A DNA stretch of 62,794 nucleotides from Candidatus Auribacter fodinae (GTDB lineage Bacteria; Auribacterota; Auribacteria; Auribacterales; Auribacteraceae): the NCBI GenBank assembly GCA_003599815.1, contig QZJZ01000014.1, positions 1 to 62,794 of the forward strand. Direction: 5' to 3'. The notes below the pieces were generated by a model. The model was not told the DNA's origin. It made no database searches and saw only the letters and a program-made list of their open reading frames with translations. The translations under genes and the position numbers were made by a program. Of the stretch, positions 27,240-37,243 are shown one piece after another (position 1 is the stretch's first letter; each line of letters opens with the position of its first letter).

Positions 27240-29456
27240 ATGAAACGGGTCAATCCGTTCAAAATAGGCTATTGTATAACAGCATGCATGATTATGTCGC
27301 TTGTGCAGGTACAGCCGGCTTTAAACGCTGAACAGGATAATGATTCCATGTCATCTAAAAAAATACTCATCGTTCCTGACTATGATACATTTATATATTA
27401 TTTAAGTACATGGACAGATACTGAAAGATTTCCTATTTTCATCGGACATAACGCCTATACCGAGAAGTTTGCCTCCGCGTATAATAATGGGCGTGTTGAG
27501 TATGTGTATACTGATAAACATTCTCTGCCGGCGCTTAACGACGATTTATTATATGCTGTGATTCTGGCTTCATGTGCTGATGCTTCCCTTGAAGATGTGC
27601 GGATCAATTCAGGGCGAGCCGCGTTTATAGAGTATTGTAAAAAAACTGATTACATTCCTAAGGGCATGGTATTGACTAATATTGAGTCACCTGAATTTCC
27701 CGCGGCGCTGAGCCTTGCCGTTTATCATAAACAGATTATAGAATTATATTCTCCTCCCATAAGACCTATTTTCGGTAATTATACTCTGACGACGAAAAAC
27801 GCTATTCGGGCAGACATTATTAATCTGCTCGAAAAATGGCCGTATCCGTACAAAGAATTCGGAAAAGGGATTGATGCGATTACTATTGGGCTGGATATGC
27901 CGTTTAAATATGAGAACGGCTATGCGCTGGATGACGCCATAAACCGCCTTGATGACGGCAAAGAAACGCCATTTGCCGTAACCGGACGATTGATGGAAGT
28001 AAAGGAAGGAGCGGCTTTGTATCAGGCGATGTGTTCTATGTTTCTCTCCACATCCAGAGGATTGTTCTTTGATTTGTGGCCTCTGAAATGGCGGCGCGCA
28101 TTGGACACAGGGTACTGGGAACTGGCCCAGCATATACCATGTGCGCTGGTAAAATATTCTTTCGCGCAATGGCATAAAGCGACAATGCCTATAAACAGAT
28201 ATGATCTGCTTTTTGTTAATTCATCAGGCTACCCGGACTCATGGAGTGGAGGGCGGGTGGAGGACATTCCTGACACTATGCCTGTTGCAGTTCATTTCGC
28301 ACACAGTGCGTCAGCCGCGAATCCTTATGATCCTGATACCATTGCAGGACGCTGGCTGTATAATGGGGCGTTTGTGTATTACGGTTCGATCACAGAACCG
28401 TATTCCCCAGCTTTTAATCTTTCTCATACCATAATTAATAAATGGGTTGCAGGTTCCTCTTTCGCGGAAGCGGTACAACAAAAGGATGAAATTCCACCGC
28501 AGTATGCGAAACCGTGGAAACTTTTTTATATTGGCGACCCATTATTCTTTGCCAATTTTACGATTTGTGATGAGGATGAACAATGGTTTAACGTTACGAA
28601 ACAGACAATTTTTTCATTAAAAAAACTGAGTTTTGGTAAAGCTGAAACACTATTAACTAATTACTTAAGTGCCCATTTTTCATTATCATCAGATATTTAT
28701 AAATATTCTCAGCAAATGCATTATTTGAAAAAATTGTATGAATTAACCGCATTAGAAAATATTTATGGGCTTAAATTATCTCAATTGTATTCAGAACAAT
28801 TTCTTAGAAGCTGGTTTGCAGGGTATCCTGTCGCGAAAACATTGCGGCCTCAGACAGATTCTGAGCATGAGGCGGTTCTTGATTATTATATGAAGAAGTA
28901 TCCTTTTATCAAAAATAAAATAAATAATTATAGTTATTTGGATTCATTGTGGTATAGTGTTGTCAATGGTTTGATTAACAAAAAGACTGTTTACAAACAA
29001 TGGATCGTGATCGGCCCTGGCGATGAGCCGGTTTTTCGTGAGAAAATTCGTTTGCGCCTGAATAATAGTAAAGCCGTATTAGGTCAGGGCGATAGTAAAT
29101 ATACTGTGCATGAGGTTGTTGCTGATTCGATTACTCATGCGGTATTTCTGCCGGATTACTTGTCTGAAGTTAGGAATTCGTGGTATGCGTCCCAAGAATT
29201 ATGTCTCTCGGATGATGCAGAGTTTTATGTTCATTTCAGCGCTAGCCGCGAGGCGGAATTCTATATTGACGGTGCGCAGATTGGGGTTGTTTCCGGTAAA
29301 AGCGATATTGGCAATCAAATGACTCAGGTTACGCTCAAAAAAGGTAAGCATTACCTTGACATCCTCTTTACAGCGTCTACTTCTCAGAATAATATGTTTG
29401 ACGTACGGTATACGGACAGTGACGGACTGCCGGTGGAAGCGCTTAGTGTAGAATAA
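27240..29456 (+). CDS. Secreted gingipain (C25)-like protein
   Basis: The roughly 738-residue protein has an N-terminal signal peptide (MKRVNPFKIGYCITACMIMS..ALNA), a large alpha/beta region, and a C-terminal beta domain (about 665-735; VHFSASREAEFYIDGAQIG) reminiscent of PA14-type modules. The middle (about 360-440) has the order VHFAHSASA..GRWLYNGAFVYYGSI..YIGDPLFF, which resembles the end of a C25 caspase-fold peptidase with its GDP closing motif. The catalytic Cys expected after His is not seen, so activity is doubtful. GTG 27228 and ATG 27240 are both possible starts. It immediately precedes the exosortase genes. The fold call is moderate to weak. Confidence 0.5.
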   Translation: MKRVNPFKIGYCITACMIMSLVQVQPALNAEQDNDSMSSKKILIVPDYDTFIYYLSTWTDTERFPIFIGHNAYTEKFASAYNNGRVEYVYTDKHSLPALNDDLLYAVILASCADASLEDVRINSGRAAFIEYCKKTDYIPKGMVLTNIESPEFPAALSLAVYHKQIIELYSPPIRPIFGNYTLTTKNAIRADIINLLEKWPYPYKEFGKGIDAITIGLDMPFKYENGYALDDAINRLDDGKETPFAVTGRLMEVKEGAALYQAMCSMFLSTSRGLFFDLWPLKWRRALDTGYWELAQHIPCALVKYSFAQWHKATMPINRYDLLFVNSSGYPDSWSGGRVEDIPDTMPVAVHFAHSASAANPYDPDTIAGRWLYNGAFVYYGSITEPYSPAFNLSHTIINKWVAGSSFAEAVQQKDEIPPQYAKPWKLFYIGDPLFFANFTICDEDEQWFNVTKQTIFSLKKLSFGKAETLLTNYLSAHFSLSSDIYKYSQQMHYLKKLYELTALENIYGLKLSQLYSEQFLRSWFAGYPVAKTLRPQTDSEHEAVLDYYMKKYPFIKNKINNYSYLDSLWYSVVNGLINKKTVYKQWIVIGPGDEPVFREKIRLRLNNSKAVLGQGDSKYTVHEVVADSITHAVFLPDYLSEVRNSWYASQELCLSDDAEFYVHFSASREAEFYIDGAQIGVVSGKSDIGNQMTQVTLKKGKHYLDILFTASTSQNNMFDVRYTDSDGLPVEALSVE

Positions 29457-29492
29457 CTGATCAACTATTTTAAATATAAAAAGGAGTATCAG

Positions 29493-31160
29493 ATGGCCGA
29501 ATCCGTAGAAAAACAAGTTCAAGATTTTGTTGTGGGTATCGACAATATTGGCGCTCGTGCTATAAGAGTTGTTGCTTGGCTGTTAGCCTCGGTCGTTTTG
29601 TTTTTTATTACCTTCTCTTTAATGACATCCTATCCTATCCGTCTCGCACATCCGGACGCAATTGATTATGCTCAGATTGCGAAAAACGTCAGCAGGGGGC
29701 AGGGTGTGACCACAAACTTTATCCGACCGGTTAGCTTACGTTATTTTCCTAGTTTCGAGAAGCATCCTGAACTGACAAATCCTCCCTTGTATTCCTTATA
29801 CCTTGGAATGATTCTTAAAATGTTTAACGCGCCGTCGATTATGAAGGGGGAGATTGACAGGAAGATTATTTTTTACGGTTCCGGAATATTCTTTATTTTG
29901 TCTGTGCCGTTGATGCTTATTCTGGCGAATATGATAGTTCCGAAAAATATAGCGCATTTGTCAGTATTGTTTTACATCACCAATACGCTTGTGCTTGCGG
30001 AGAGTATAACTGCATTGCCAACGGTGTTTCTTACGGTCTTGTTCTTAATAATGTTAATACCCCTTGCATCATATGACGGAGATAATCTGTTAAAGCCTGT
30101 CATGGTTGGTTTTTTTCTTGGTTTATGTTATCTTACCAGATATTCTTTCGGCCTGTTTGCCATTCCGTTGTTTATTTTTTTCTTTTTCCGTGCCCGTAAG
30201 TTTAAATTTTTGCATGCCATGATGTTTCTGCTGGCGTTTCTTGCGGTGATTTCGCCTTGGCTGGTCAGGAATTACCGTTTAACGGGAAATCCTTTTTTTA
30301 CATTGGAATTTTTGAAATATAAAATGTTTACCGAACCTTTTCCCGGCAACCTTGCCTGGCGTTCTTCTCTTGACAGCATTGCTGATAAAAACTTTAATTT
30401 CTTCTTTTTTCTTCGTAAAATTACAATGGGAGTTAAAGAACATTATAGCGCGATTCTCTCACTGATGGGAACGTTTCTAACGCCTTTTGTCATTGTTGCA
30501 TATTTTATGTCGGGTACAAAAAGTCGTTTTGATAAAATTAAATGGATTATTTTACTGTTGTTCGCTATTCAGTTGTGTCTTTCCGCGTTATTCAGGCCGG
30601 GTGCTAATGGGATTCTTCCTTTCTTTCCTATTTTTACGATTATTGGGGTCAGTTTGTTTATTGACCTGCTGGATTTGAAACGTGTAAATCCTTTCATCCG
30701 ACTGGGGTTGGTTACTATTTTTATTGTTTTGAATATAACACCTGTTTTGTTTGGATGGATGCCAAAATTGTTCGATGAAACCATGCATCGCAAACCGCGA
30801 TTATACTGGGAAGACAATATCCAGAATATCGCTGTTGGTGTTTTGCCGGGTAGTGTTATTCTATCTGATATTCCCTGGGCTACCGCTTGGTATGGCGATC
30901 TGAAGTCTGTCTGGCTGCCGTGGGGCGTGGAGGATTATGAAGATATCAATAAACGCGCACGGGATATTGATGGCGCTTATTTTTCACCATCAGTGCTCCG
31001 TTACCCGCAGAGTGAGGATAAAATTTGGATTAAACTCTACTCATATCTGTATCGATATAATAAAGTACCTGAGAATAATAGATTTGGCTGGACGTGGAGT
31101 ACAGTTTTCAAAAATGGAGACGTATTCCTGTCGAAGAGCGCGATTTTAAAACAGGAATGA
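29493..31160 (+). CDS. Polyprenyl-phosphate-dependent membrane glycosyltransferase (ArnT/PMT-like)
   Basis: The 555-residue polytopic GT-C protein has about 11 hydrophobic helices. The first outer loop carries the acidic pair HPDAIDYAQIAKNVSRGQG (Asp55, Asp58), the region that binds metal and lipid-linked sugar in GT39/GT83 enzymes. TNPPLYSLYLG follows, another mark of the family. Such proteins move a sugar from a polyprenyl-phosphate onto protein or lipid outside the inner membrane. AAGGAG precedes the ATG. It sits directly before the exosortase, and exosortase targets are often glycosylated, so a role in modifying sorted proteins is a fair inference. Confidence 0.8.
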   Translation: MAESVEKQVQDFVVGIDNIGARAIRVVAWLLASVVLFFITFSLMTSYPIRLAHPDAIDYAQIAKNVSRGQGVTTNFIRPVSLRYFPSFEKHPELTNPPLYSLYLGMILKMFNAPSIMKGEIDRKIIFYGSGIFFILSVPLMLILANMIVPKNIAHLSVLFYITNTLVLAESITALPTVFLTVLFLIMLIPLASYDGDNLLKPVMVGFFLGLCYLTRYSFGLFAIPLFIFFFFRARKFKFLHAMMFLLAFLAVISPWLVRNYRLTGNPFFTLEFLKYKMFTEPFPGNLAWRSSLDSIADKNFNFFFFLRKITMGVKEHYSAILSLMGTFLTPFVIVAYFMSGTKSRFDKIKWIILLLFAIQLCLSALFRPGANGILPFFPIFTIIGVSLFIDLLDLKRVNPFIRLGLVTIFIVLNITPVLFGWMPKLFDETMHRKPRLYWEDNIQNIAVGVLPGSVILSDIPWATAWYGDLKSVWLPWGVEDYEDINKRARDIDGAYFSPSVLRYPQSEDKIWIKLYSYLYRYNKVPENNRFGWTWSTVFKNGDVFLSKSAILKQE

Positions 31161-31164
31161 TATC

Positions 31165-32034
31165 GTGGATTATATGGATAAGAATCTTACGCTTTCTGAA
31201 TGGTTAAAAACAAATAAGATGATGTTGATTTTCGTTTGTTTAGCTATTATTGCGTTATTCTATACACCTTTTGCATATATGGTAACCGAATGGCGCGCAC
31301 GGATAGCTGGAAGCTACACACCGGGTCCATTTGTACCGCTGGTTTCAGGATACATAATATGGCAAAAGCGGCATGAGCTGGCAAAACTGGTATTGTCGCC
31401 GACAAAATGGGGGTATTTTGTTATCTGCTTAGCTTTAATTTTGCATGTGCTTGCCCAAATAGGCGACTTACAGCGGATTTCCATTATGGCTTTCATTATT
31501 TTTACGGGTGGTATTATGCTTGTTATGCTGGGAGGGCAGGTAACATACCGATTGTTGTTTCCTCTTTGTTTTTTGGTGTTTATGGTTCCGATGGAATTTC
31601 TTGATGGGCTTATTGGCGTTAAATTAAGAATGATTGCTTCTCAGTGGGCGGCGATTATTCTTGATTTGTTGGGATATTCTATTATCCGAATAGGGACGCA
31701 AATCGAGATGATTGGCATTTTCAGTTTTGACGTTGCGGCTCCGTGTAGCGGGCTGAAATCTCTGGTATCGCTGACCGCCCTTGGCATCGCGTTTGCCTAT
31801 TTGACACAAAAATCCCAATGGAAAAGAGCGCTTATTGCTGTTTCAGCCTTGCCGATAGCGATTATCGCAAATGTTTTCAGGGTTGTTCTGATTGGCCTGA
31901 TAGCCGCATCTCTGGGGAAAGATATGGCGCTGGGATTTTTTCATTCCTTTTCCGGCTTTTTTCTGTTTACTTTTGCGTTGCTTGCATTAACCGGTATAGG
32001 GAGATTGCTTTCGTGGCAAATAAAAAATTTATAA
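31165..32034 (+). CDS. xrt: Exosortase
   Basis: Exosortases are eight-helix inner-membrane cysteine transpeptidases that cut PEP-CTERM-type sorting signals. The 289-residue product shows the full catalytic set: Cys194 in APCSGLKSL, Arg239 in NVFRVV, and His260 in FFHSFSGF. Translation starts at GTG 31165, five bases after the preceding stop, with CAGGA upstream. It overlaps the EpsI gene by 22 bases. No PEP-CTERM-bearing protein is visible in this window, so substrates lie elsewhere in that genome. Confidence 0.95.
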   Translation: MDYMDKNLTLSEWLKTNKMMLIFVCLAIIALFYTPFAYMVTEWRARIAGSYTPGPFVPLVSGYIIWQKRHELAKLVLSPTKWGYFVICLALILHVLAQIGDLQRISIMAFIIFTGGIMLVMLGGQVTYRLLFPLCFLVFMVPMEFLDGLIGVKLRMIASQWAAIILDLLGYSIIRIGTQIEMIGIFSFDVAAPCSGLKSLVSLTALGIAFAYLTQKSQWKRALIAVSALPIAIIANVFRVVLIGLIAASLGKDMALGFFHSFSGFFLFTFALLALTGIGRLLSWQIKNL

Positions 32035-32672
32035 TTATTTTTGTTTTAATGGCGCTGACATTTTCCGCAGTGAAAGTTTTAACGCGCCTTGAGACTACAG
32101 AGACCCCTGATCTTACCCAGGAAAGTTTTCCTATTGAATTTTCAGGCTGGACAGGGGTTGATATCGAGGTTTCTCCGGTAGAATTGGAATTTTTGCCTCA
32201 AGACACCTTATTTGTTAAGCGGCATTATACAAAAGAAGGGCTTGGCAGTGTGTTTCTGGTTGTCGTGTTTAGTGGTGAAGACCGCAGAAGCATTCATCGC
32301 CCTGAGGTCTGTTATCCCTCGCAAGGATGGACAATACGCGGTAAATCCGTATATCCCGTTACGCTGGATCACCCGATTCAAACTCTTAAAACAGCGCGTC
32401 TTGATATTGCATATGGTAAAGAAATGTTTGGAAGATCCGAAATAGTATTGTACTGGTTTATGGGAAATCATCGTATAACTGCGTCACACCTTAAACGAGT
32501 TTTATTAATGGGTTTTGACCGTTGCTTTCTCGGTAGAAATTATAGATGGGCGTTTGTGCGAATCTCTACTGACTCAACACAAAAGAAAGAACAGGACGCT
32601 CTGGAAGTGCTTCAAACATTTGTTCATGACCTCTTTCCTCTTATTACATCCGACACGTATCGCCAATATTGA
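32013..32672 (+). CDS. epsI: EpsI-family exosortase-associated protein (DUF3485)
   Basis: The 219-residue product has one N-terminal helix (MANKKFIIIFVLMALTFSAV) and an outer domain with RRSIHRPEVCYPSQGW, the conserved IHxPEVCYPxQGW box of EpsI proteins. In many exosortase systems this domain is fused to the enzyme. Here it is a separate gene starting at GTG 32013, inside the end of the exosortase gene in another frame. The upstream open frame (from 31818) merely overlaps the exosortase and is not counted. Confidence 0.9.
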   Translation: MANKKFIIIFVLMALTFSAVKVLTRLETTETPDLTQESFPIEFSGWTGVDIEVSPVELEFLPQDTLFVKRHYTKEGLGSVFLVVVFSGEDRRSIHRPEVCYPSQGWTIRGKSVYPVTLDHPIQTLKTARLDIAYGKEMFGRSEIVLYWFMGNHRITASHLKRVLLMGFDRCFLGRNYRWAFVRISTDSTQKKEQDALEVLQTFVHDLFPLITSDTYRQY

Positions 32673-32773
32673 AGTTGGTATTTGCTGAAATACTGAGATT
32701 ACAATCTATTTTATTATGAAGTGAGCAATACACAATTAGTTGCGTTATGCGGTATTTCTTGTTTATAAAAGTT

Positions 32774-32802
32774 TTGACACAATACTAAAAGTTTTATACA
32801 AT
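32774..32802 (+). promoter_or_regulatory. Sigma70-type promoter of the export operon
   Basis: TTGACA (32774-32779) and TACAAT (32797-32802) are separated by 17 bases, 37 bases before the ATG at 32840. It is the clearest promoter in the polysaccharide locus and should drive the barrel gene and perhaps the Wzz/BY-kinase downstream. Confidence 0.8.
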
Positions 32803-32839
32803 TTCATAAAATTTAAAACCATGACAGAAAGGGATACTA

Positions 32840-34279
32840 ATGAGCGTTATGAGTAGAACCTGGAAAAATATCTTGAGGATAATGGTTTCGTTGCTGGTAT
32901 TGCTGTTAATAGCGGCTAATTCGATTCAATCTGTGTATGCGGCCTTCGATCAGTTAATTCCGCAACGTCAAAGAGGTAAATTCTTCACCCCTTCAATCAG
33001 GATGCGTGGGCAGTACTCTGATAACGTCAGTTTTAAGCGCGGCATAGGCGGAGGGCGTGGTCCCGCTCAGGAAAAGATAGAAAGCATGGTGAATTTTTTC
33101 GAGCCAAAAGTATCTTTTCGCTTACCTTTTGATCAGACCTTTGTCAGTCTTGACTACAAATACAGTTTGGCGTATTTCTGGTCACGTCCTTTTGATAATG
33201 AAGATGTAGCCCATGATCTTAATTTTAGGTTTCGCCACGATTTTTCCCAACGATTGTCTTTGGATGTCCAGAATGATTATGTTAATCAGCAGGCCGGCAA
33301 AATTATCAGGAGCGGTCATGCTTTTGTCGGTGAGGAAATAATACGCCGGAATACTATAATTAGAAATCAGGGCGATTTTGAACGCAACTCTTTGGATGTC
33401 GCTCTTAAATACGACATATTCCGTTATCTTTATTTGACGTTTAAATACGGTAATGAGATTTTGGATTTCGACTCGGGCTCTGCATCCAGAACGTTTGACT
33501 ATGTGGAGAATAGGGTGGGGTTTGAAACATCCTATATTTTAAATAAAGATACCCTGCTGATAGCTGGGTATCGTTTTTCTAACAGGGAATTTGCTAAAAG
33601 GGCCAATGCTGATTATGATTCGCATCTTTTATTTGGCGGTATGAATTACCGGTTGGGTAAATTTTTCACGCTTGATGGAACAGGCGGTGTGGATTTCAGA
33701 AAGATGGAAGCTCCTTTTCGTGGATTTACGGGGGTAACTACTCAGGATGTTGATTTTGACACAATACCGGAAACTCCCGCGGCTGTCCCTATTTCGGATG
33801 TGCGGTCGCCCGTTAAACTTGGCACGACTAAAATTGGAAAAAACCCGTATGTTGATCTTCGTTTAACTTCAAACTATTTCAGAAATATGGTTATTACGCT
33901 TGGTTACCGCTTGCTTACTACTATTACGGAGCAGGAAAATTTTACTGATGCAGATATTCATGTAAGTTCGGTACAAGTTTCTTATCGTATCATGCCGAAA
34001 GTTACACTGGATTTCAGTATGTCGTATACAATTGACAATTATGAAGGAAAACGGTATGTCGCTGAAGTGAATCAGCCAGCCAGAACGCACATAGCCAAGC
34101 GGCTTGTCAACGAGGATCCCGCATCAAAAGTTTTTCGTTTGGGTGCTGTAGTAAGTTATCAGGTTACGCCATGGCTCTTTTATGAGCTTGGTTATAAACG
34201 AACAGACTCGGATTCAGATTTCAATAATTCTACTTGGGAGCGTAACGATTATTTCACTGGTATTAATGCGATATTTTAA
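32840..34279 (+). CDS. Outer-membrane beta-barrel protein (exosortase/PEP-CTERM-associated type)
   Basis: The 479-residue product has a signal peptide (about 1-34, ending near VYAAF). Alternating hydrophobic/polar strands follow, rich in Tyr and Phe, such as LSLDVQNDYVNQ, YLYLTFKYGNEIL and TLLIAGYRFSNREF, with the last strand ending YFTGINAIF. A C-terminal Phe is typical of Bam-inserted barrels. Proteins of this form (beta-barrel_2 / PEP-CTERM system TIGR03016 type) accompany exosortase EPS loci and may form the outer-membrane exit for the polysaccharide. Confidence 0.8.
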   Translation: MSVMSRTWKNILRIMVSLLVLLLIAANSIQSVYAAFDQLIPQRQRGKFFTPSIRMRGQYSDNVSFKRGIGGGRGPAQEKIESMVNFFEPKVSFRLPFDQTFVSLDYKYSLAYFWSRPFDNEDVAHDLNFRFRHDFSQRLSLDVQNDYVNQQAGKIIRSGHAFVGEEIIRRNTIIRNQGDFERNSLDVALKYDIFRYLYLTFKYGNEILDFDSGSASRTFDYVENRVGFETSYILNKDTLLIAGYRFSNREFAKRANADYDSHLLFGGMNYRLGKFFTLDGTGGVDFRKMEAPFRGFTGVTTQDVDFDTIPETPAAVPISDVRSPVKLGTTKIGKNPYVDLRLTSNYFRNMVITLGYRLLTTITEQENFTDADIHVSSVQVSYRIMPKVTLDFSMSYTIDNYEGKRYVAEVNQPARTHIAKRLVNEDPASKVFRLGAVVSYQVTPWLFYELGYKRTDSDSDFNNSTWERNDYFTGINAIF

Positions 34280-34485
34280 TCATCATAAAAATAGTCGTTC
34301 ACGTGCCTTTCTTAATCAAAATATGCAGGGGATAACGATCACTAGTACCATGTTGTTATCTAATGTGCATGGAATGATATTATGATATTGAATGTTTGAA
34401 ATAATGTTTAAACTGTTATACTATTGGTGTCGATAGTATGTAATGGTATACCTGTGTTGTTCATCTCTATAAATGGAGCGCTATA

Positions 34486-36648
34486 ATGGAAATTAATATT
34501 AAAGACAATGTAAAAGAACTACATTTTCTTGATTACTGGAAGATTATTAAAAAAAGAATAGACGTTGTCTTGGCCGCGTTTTTCATTATTGTGATGACCA
34601 CCACTGTTATTACCTTTATGATGACACCCGTCTATATGTCTTCAACGAAATTGCTGGTTGAAAAACAGCGGCCTGAGATCAATGTATTTAATTCTCAGCA
34701 AGTGCTTGATACCTATGACCCATATTATTATCAAACCCAGTACGAGATTATTCAGGGAAAAGGTGTTTTGACGGAGGTCATCAAACAATTGGATCTCGAA
34801 AGGAAACTTGCTCCGCAGGATGATGTACCATTGCCCCATGAAAAGGCGATTGAAGCGCTCAGGGGGAGCATTGAAGTACAGCAGTATAGAAATACGAACA
34901 TACTCGAAGTAATTGTTTATAACAAGAACAGGTTTCTTGCGGCGGAAATAGCTAATAAAATTGCGGAAGTATATCAGGGACAACGCTTAAAATTTCGTCG
35001 GCAGGAAGTAAGCCATGCTGTTGATAAATTGCGCAATGAACTTGATTCGATGCGGGAAAGCCTTAATGAATCGGAAGTAGCTCTTGAAAAAGTCAAAAAA
35101 GAAAAAAACCTCAGTTTTGTACAGGGGTTTAATATAGACAAACAGCAATTGTCAGAATTTAACGCTGACTATTTAAAAGCAAAAACAGAACGGCTTGAGA
35201 AAGAAGTTAAATTGAATCAATTCAAAAAACTGACCGATGACGAGAAACTGCATGCTATTGCTGTTGAGGGAAATTATCCTAATTTGTCGGTATTAAAGAA
35301 TACTCTGGCTGAAGCGGAGATAGAGTTATCGGCTTTACGCGAACAGTATTTAGAAAAACACCCCCAGATCCTTGAAGCCCAATCCCGTGTTGAGGAAGCG
35401 AAAAAGAAGCTGGCCGCTGAAATCAAGGGCATCATGAATGGGCTTGAAACGGAATACGAGGTAGCGAAAGTACGTGAAGAAACACTTCAGAAGGTTCTCG
35501 AAAACGCAAAAGAAGAATTGAAGGAACTTGATGATAAAGAATTGGAGTATATTCGCCTTGAACGTGAGGTGGAAACCAATAAATCGATGTATATGCTTCT
35601 TAAACAAAACCTGAAAGAGCAGGATGTTGTCGAGGATCTGCCCATTACTAATGTTGAAATTATTGAACGTGCTGTTCCAGCTCTCGAAGGCATATATGCC
35701 AAGCCAAATAAAAAACTCAATATTATAATCAGTATTCTTGTCGGTTTAATTGTTGGGATGGGATTGGCATTTTTTATTGAATATCTTGATATCTCAGTAA
35801 AAACAATCAATGATGTTGAACAGTATTTACAGTTGCCTATTCTTGGTGTTATTCCACAGAAAGTAGGATTGCTTATTAAAGAAGGCCCATTTTCTGCCAA
35901 TTACGAAGCATATCGTATTTTGAGAACCAACATTGAGTTTTGCCGTCAGAAAAAACAGATAAAATCCATCATGGTTACCAGCGGCGGTGTTGGTGAAGGA
36001 AAAACAACGTCCGTTGTGAACCTCGCGATTACGATTGCTCATAGCGGTGAACGGGTTCTTATAATAGAATCGGATTTGCGCCGTCCGAATGTGTACCGTA
36101 TGTTAGAAGTTGATCCGCCGGATGAAGGAATTGTTGATGTTATTTCAAATAAAAAATCATATCTTGACGTCATACAACCAACTGGAGTTAAGAATCTTGA
36201 TTATTTGCCGTGCGGGAAGGGTACCGTTGACTTGAATAGTTTTTTTGAGGCTAAGAATGTGCAGGAAATGATTAGTTTACTTACAAAGCACTATGATTTA
36301 ATTATGTTTGACTCGCCGCCGATAATGGGGATAAGCGATAGTTCAATTCTTGCACGGGAAGTTGACGGTGTTTTGCTGGTTTTAGGATACCGGCGGTTCC
36401 CGAAAGAAGTTGCCTACAGAGCTGTTAAAGCTATAGAAAATGCGGATGGGAACCTTATTGGAGCAGTCTTAAATGAGGTAAATCTTAAACGTGAGGATTA
36501 CTTCTATTACAGGCATAATTACCGGTATTATCAGGGACAAGGTTATTTTGAAAGATCAAAACAGAAAACCGCTGAAAAATCTGTTGACGATGCGGGTGAA
36601 TCATCTGATCGTAACGATAATAAGCAGGAAATGAAAAGTTCTGTCTAG
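34486..36648 (+). CDS. Polysaccharide co-polymerase fused to BY-kinase (Wzc-like)
   Basis: The 720-residue inner-membrane protein controls polysaccharide chain length and export. The N-terminal Wzz domain has a helix near residues 25-50, long coiled coils (about 170-400), and a second helix (about 410-430) preceded by the proline-bearing YAKPNKKL segment. The cytosolic BY-kinase has Walker A GGVGEGKTTS (about 499-508), Walker A' LIIESDLRRPN (about 525) and Walker B LIMFDSPPIM (about 605). A C-terminal Tyr cluster (YFYYRHNYRYYQGQGYF) would be the autophosphorylation site. Confidence 0.93.
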   Translation: MEINIKDNVKELHFLDYWKIIKKRIDVVLAAFFIIVMTTTVITFMMTPVYMSSTKLLVEKQRPEINVFNSQQVLDTYDPYYYQTQYEIIQGKGVLTEVIKQLDLERKLAPQDDVPLPHEKAIEALRGSIEVQQYRNTNILEVIVYNKNRFLAAEIANKIAEVYQGQRLKFRRQEVSHAVDKLRNELDSMRESLNESEVALEKVKKEKNLSFVQGFNIDKQQLSEFNADYLKAKTERLEKEVKLNQFKKLTDDEKLHAIAVEGNYPNLSVLKNTLAEAEIELSALREQYLEKHPQILEAQSRVEEAKKKLAAEIKGIMNGLETEYEVAKVREETLQKVLENAKEELKELDDKELEYIRLEREVETNKSMYMLLKQNLKEQDVVEDLPITNVEIIERAVPALEGIYAKPNKKLNIIISILVGLIVGMGLAFFIEYLDISVKTINDVEQYLQLPILGVIPQKVGLLIKEGPFSANYEAYRILRTNIEFCRQKKQIKSIMVTSGGVGEGKTTSVVNLAITIAHSGERVLIIESDLRRPNVYRMLEVDPPDEGIVDVISNKKSYLDVIQPTGVKNLDYLPCGKGTVDLNSFFEAKNVQEMISLLTKHYDLIMFDSPPIMGISDSSILAREVDGVLLVLGYRRFPKEVAYRAVKAIENADGNLIGAVLNEVNLKREDYFYYRHNYRYYQGQGYFERSKQKTAEKSVDDAGESSDRNDNKQEMKSSV

Positions 36649-36658
36649 GGGGCCTGCT

Positions 36659-37243
36659 ATGAGAACAAAACATATTATATACTTAGTTTCGTTTGTAATT
36701 TTTGCTGGATTTCTGGGATCCGGTTATCATGAATTAAACGCGCAAAATACTGAAGGATACCATTTAAAAGCTAAAGATACCATTACTATAAAATTCTATC
36801 GCCATGACGATCTGAACCAAGATGAACTTGAAATCTCTCCCAATGGCAATATCTATCTGCCTCTGATCGGTGAAGTGACTGCCGCGGGATATACAGTAAG
36901 TGAACTGGAACAGAAATTAATGGAAATTTATTCTCAGGAGTACCTTAAAAATCCCTACATTACCGTCAGTGTTCTTTCACGAAGGTATTATGTTCTTGGC
37001 GAAATAAAGAGCCCCGGAGCCTATCCGATGATCGGAAACGTTACGGTATTAACTGCGATAACGCAAGCAGGCGGTTTTACCGATTATGCCGCAAAAAACA
37101 AAGTTACCGTTATACGGACTGTTGGCAACAGTAAAGAGACAATTCGCGTTAATGTAGATAAAATCATTAAAGAGGGTGATACCAGTTACGATGTCATTTT
37201 ACAGCCTGGTGACGTTGTGAACGTTCCTCAGAGTGCTTTTTAA
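36659..37243 (+). CDS. Polysaccharide export protein (Wza-like, SLBB domain)
   Basis: The 194-residue exported protein has signal MRTKHIIYLVSFVIFAGFLG. The poly-export domain (YHLKAKDTITIKFYRHDDL, ISPNGNIYLPLIGEVTAAG) is followed by one SLBB domain (YYVLGEIKSPGAYPMIGNVTVLTAITQAGGFT, ending ILQPGDVVNVPQSAF). It lacks a clear lipobox and the C-terminal helix of E. coli Wza. It may form the periplasmic channel that docks to the beta-barrel at 32840. AGGGGG precedes the start, 11 bases after the BY-kinase stop. Confidence 0.92.
   Translation: MRTKHIIYLVSFVIFAGFLGSGYHELNAQNTEGYHLKAKDTITIKFYRHDDLNQDELEISPNGNIYLPLIGEVTAAGYTVSELEQKLMEIYSQEYLKNPYITVSVLSRRYYVLGEIKSPGAYPMIGNVTVLTAITQAGGFTDYAAKNKVTVIRTVGNSKETIRVNVDKIIKEGDTSYDVILQPGDVVNVPQSAF

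Noticed and set aside
31818..32012. Longer N-terminus for EpsI
   Set aside because: This stretch is out-of-frame reading through the exosortase gene. A GTG at 32013 starts exactly where the EpsI-type helix begins.
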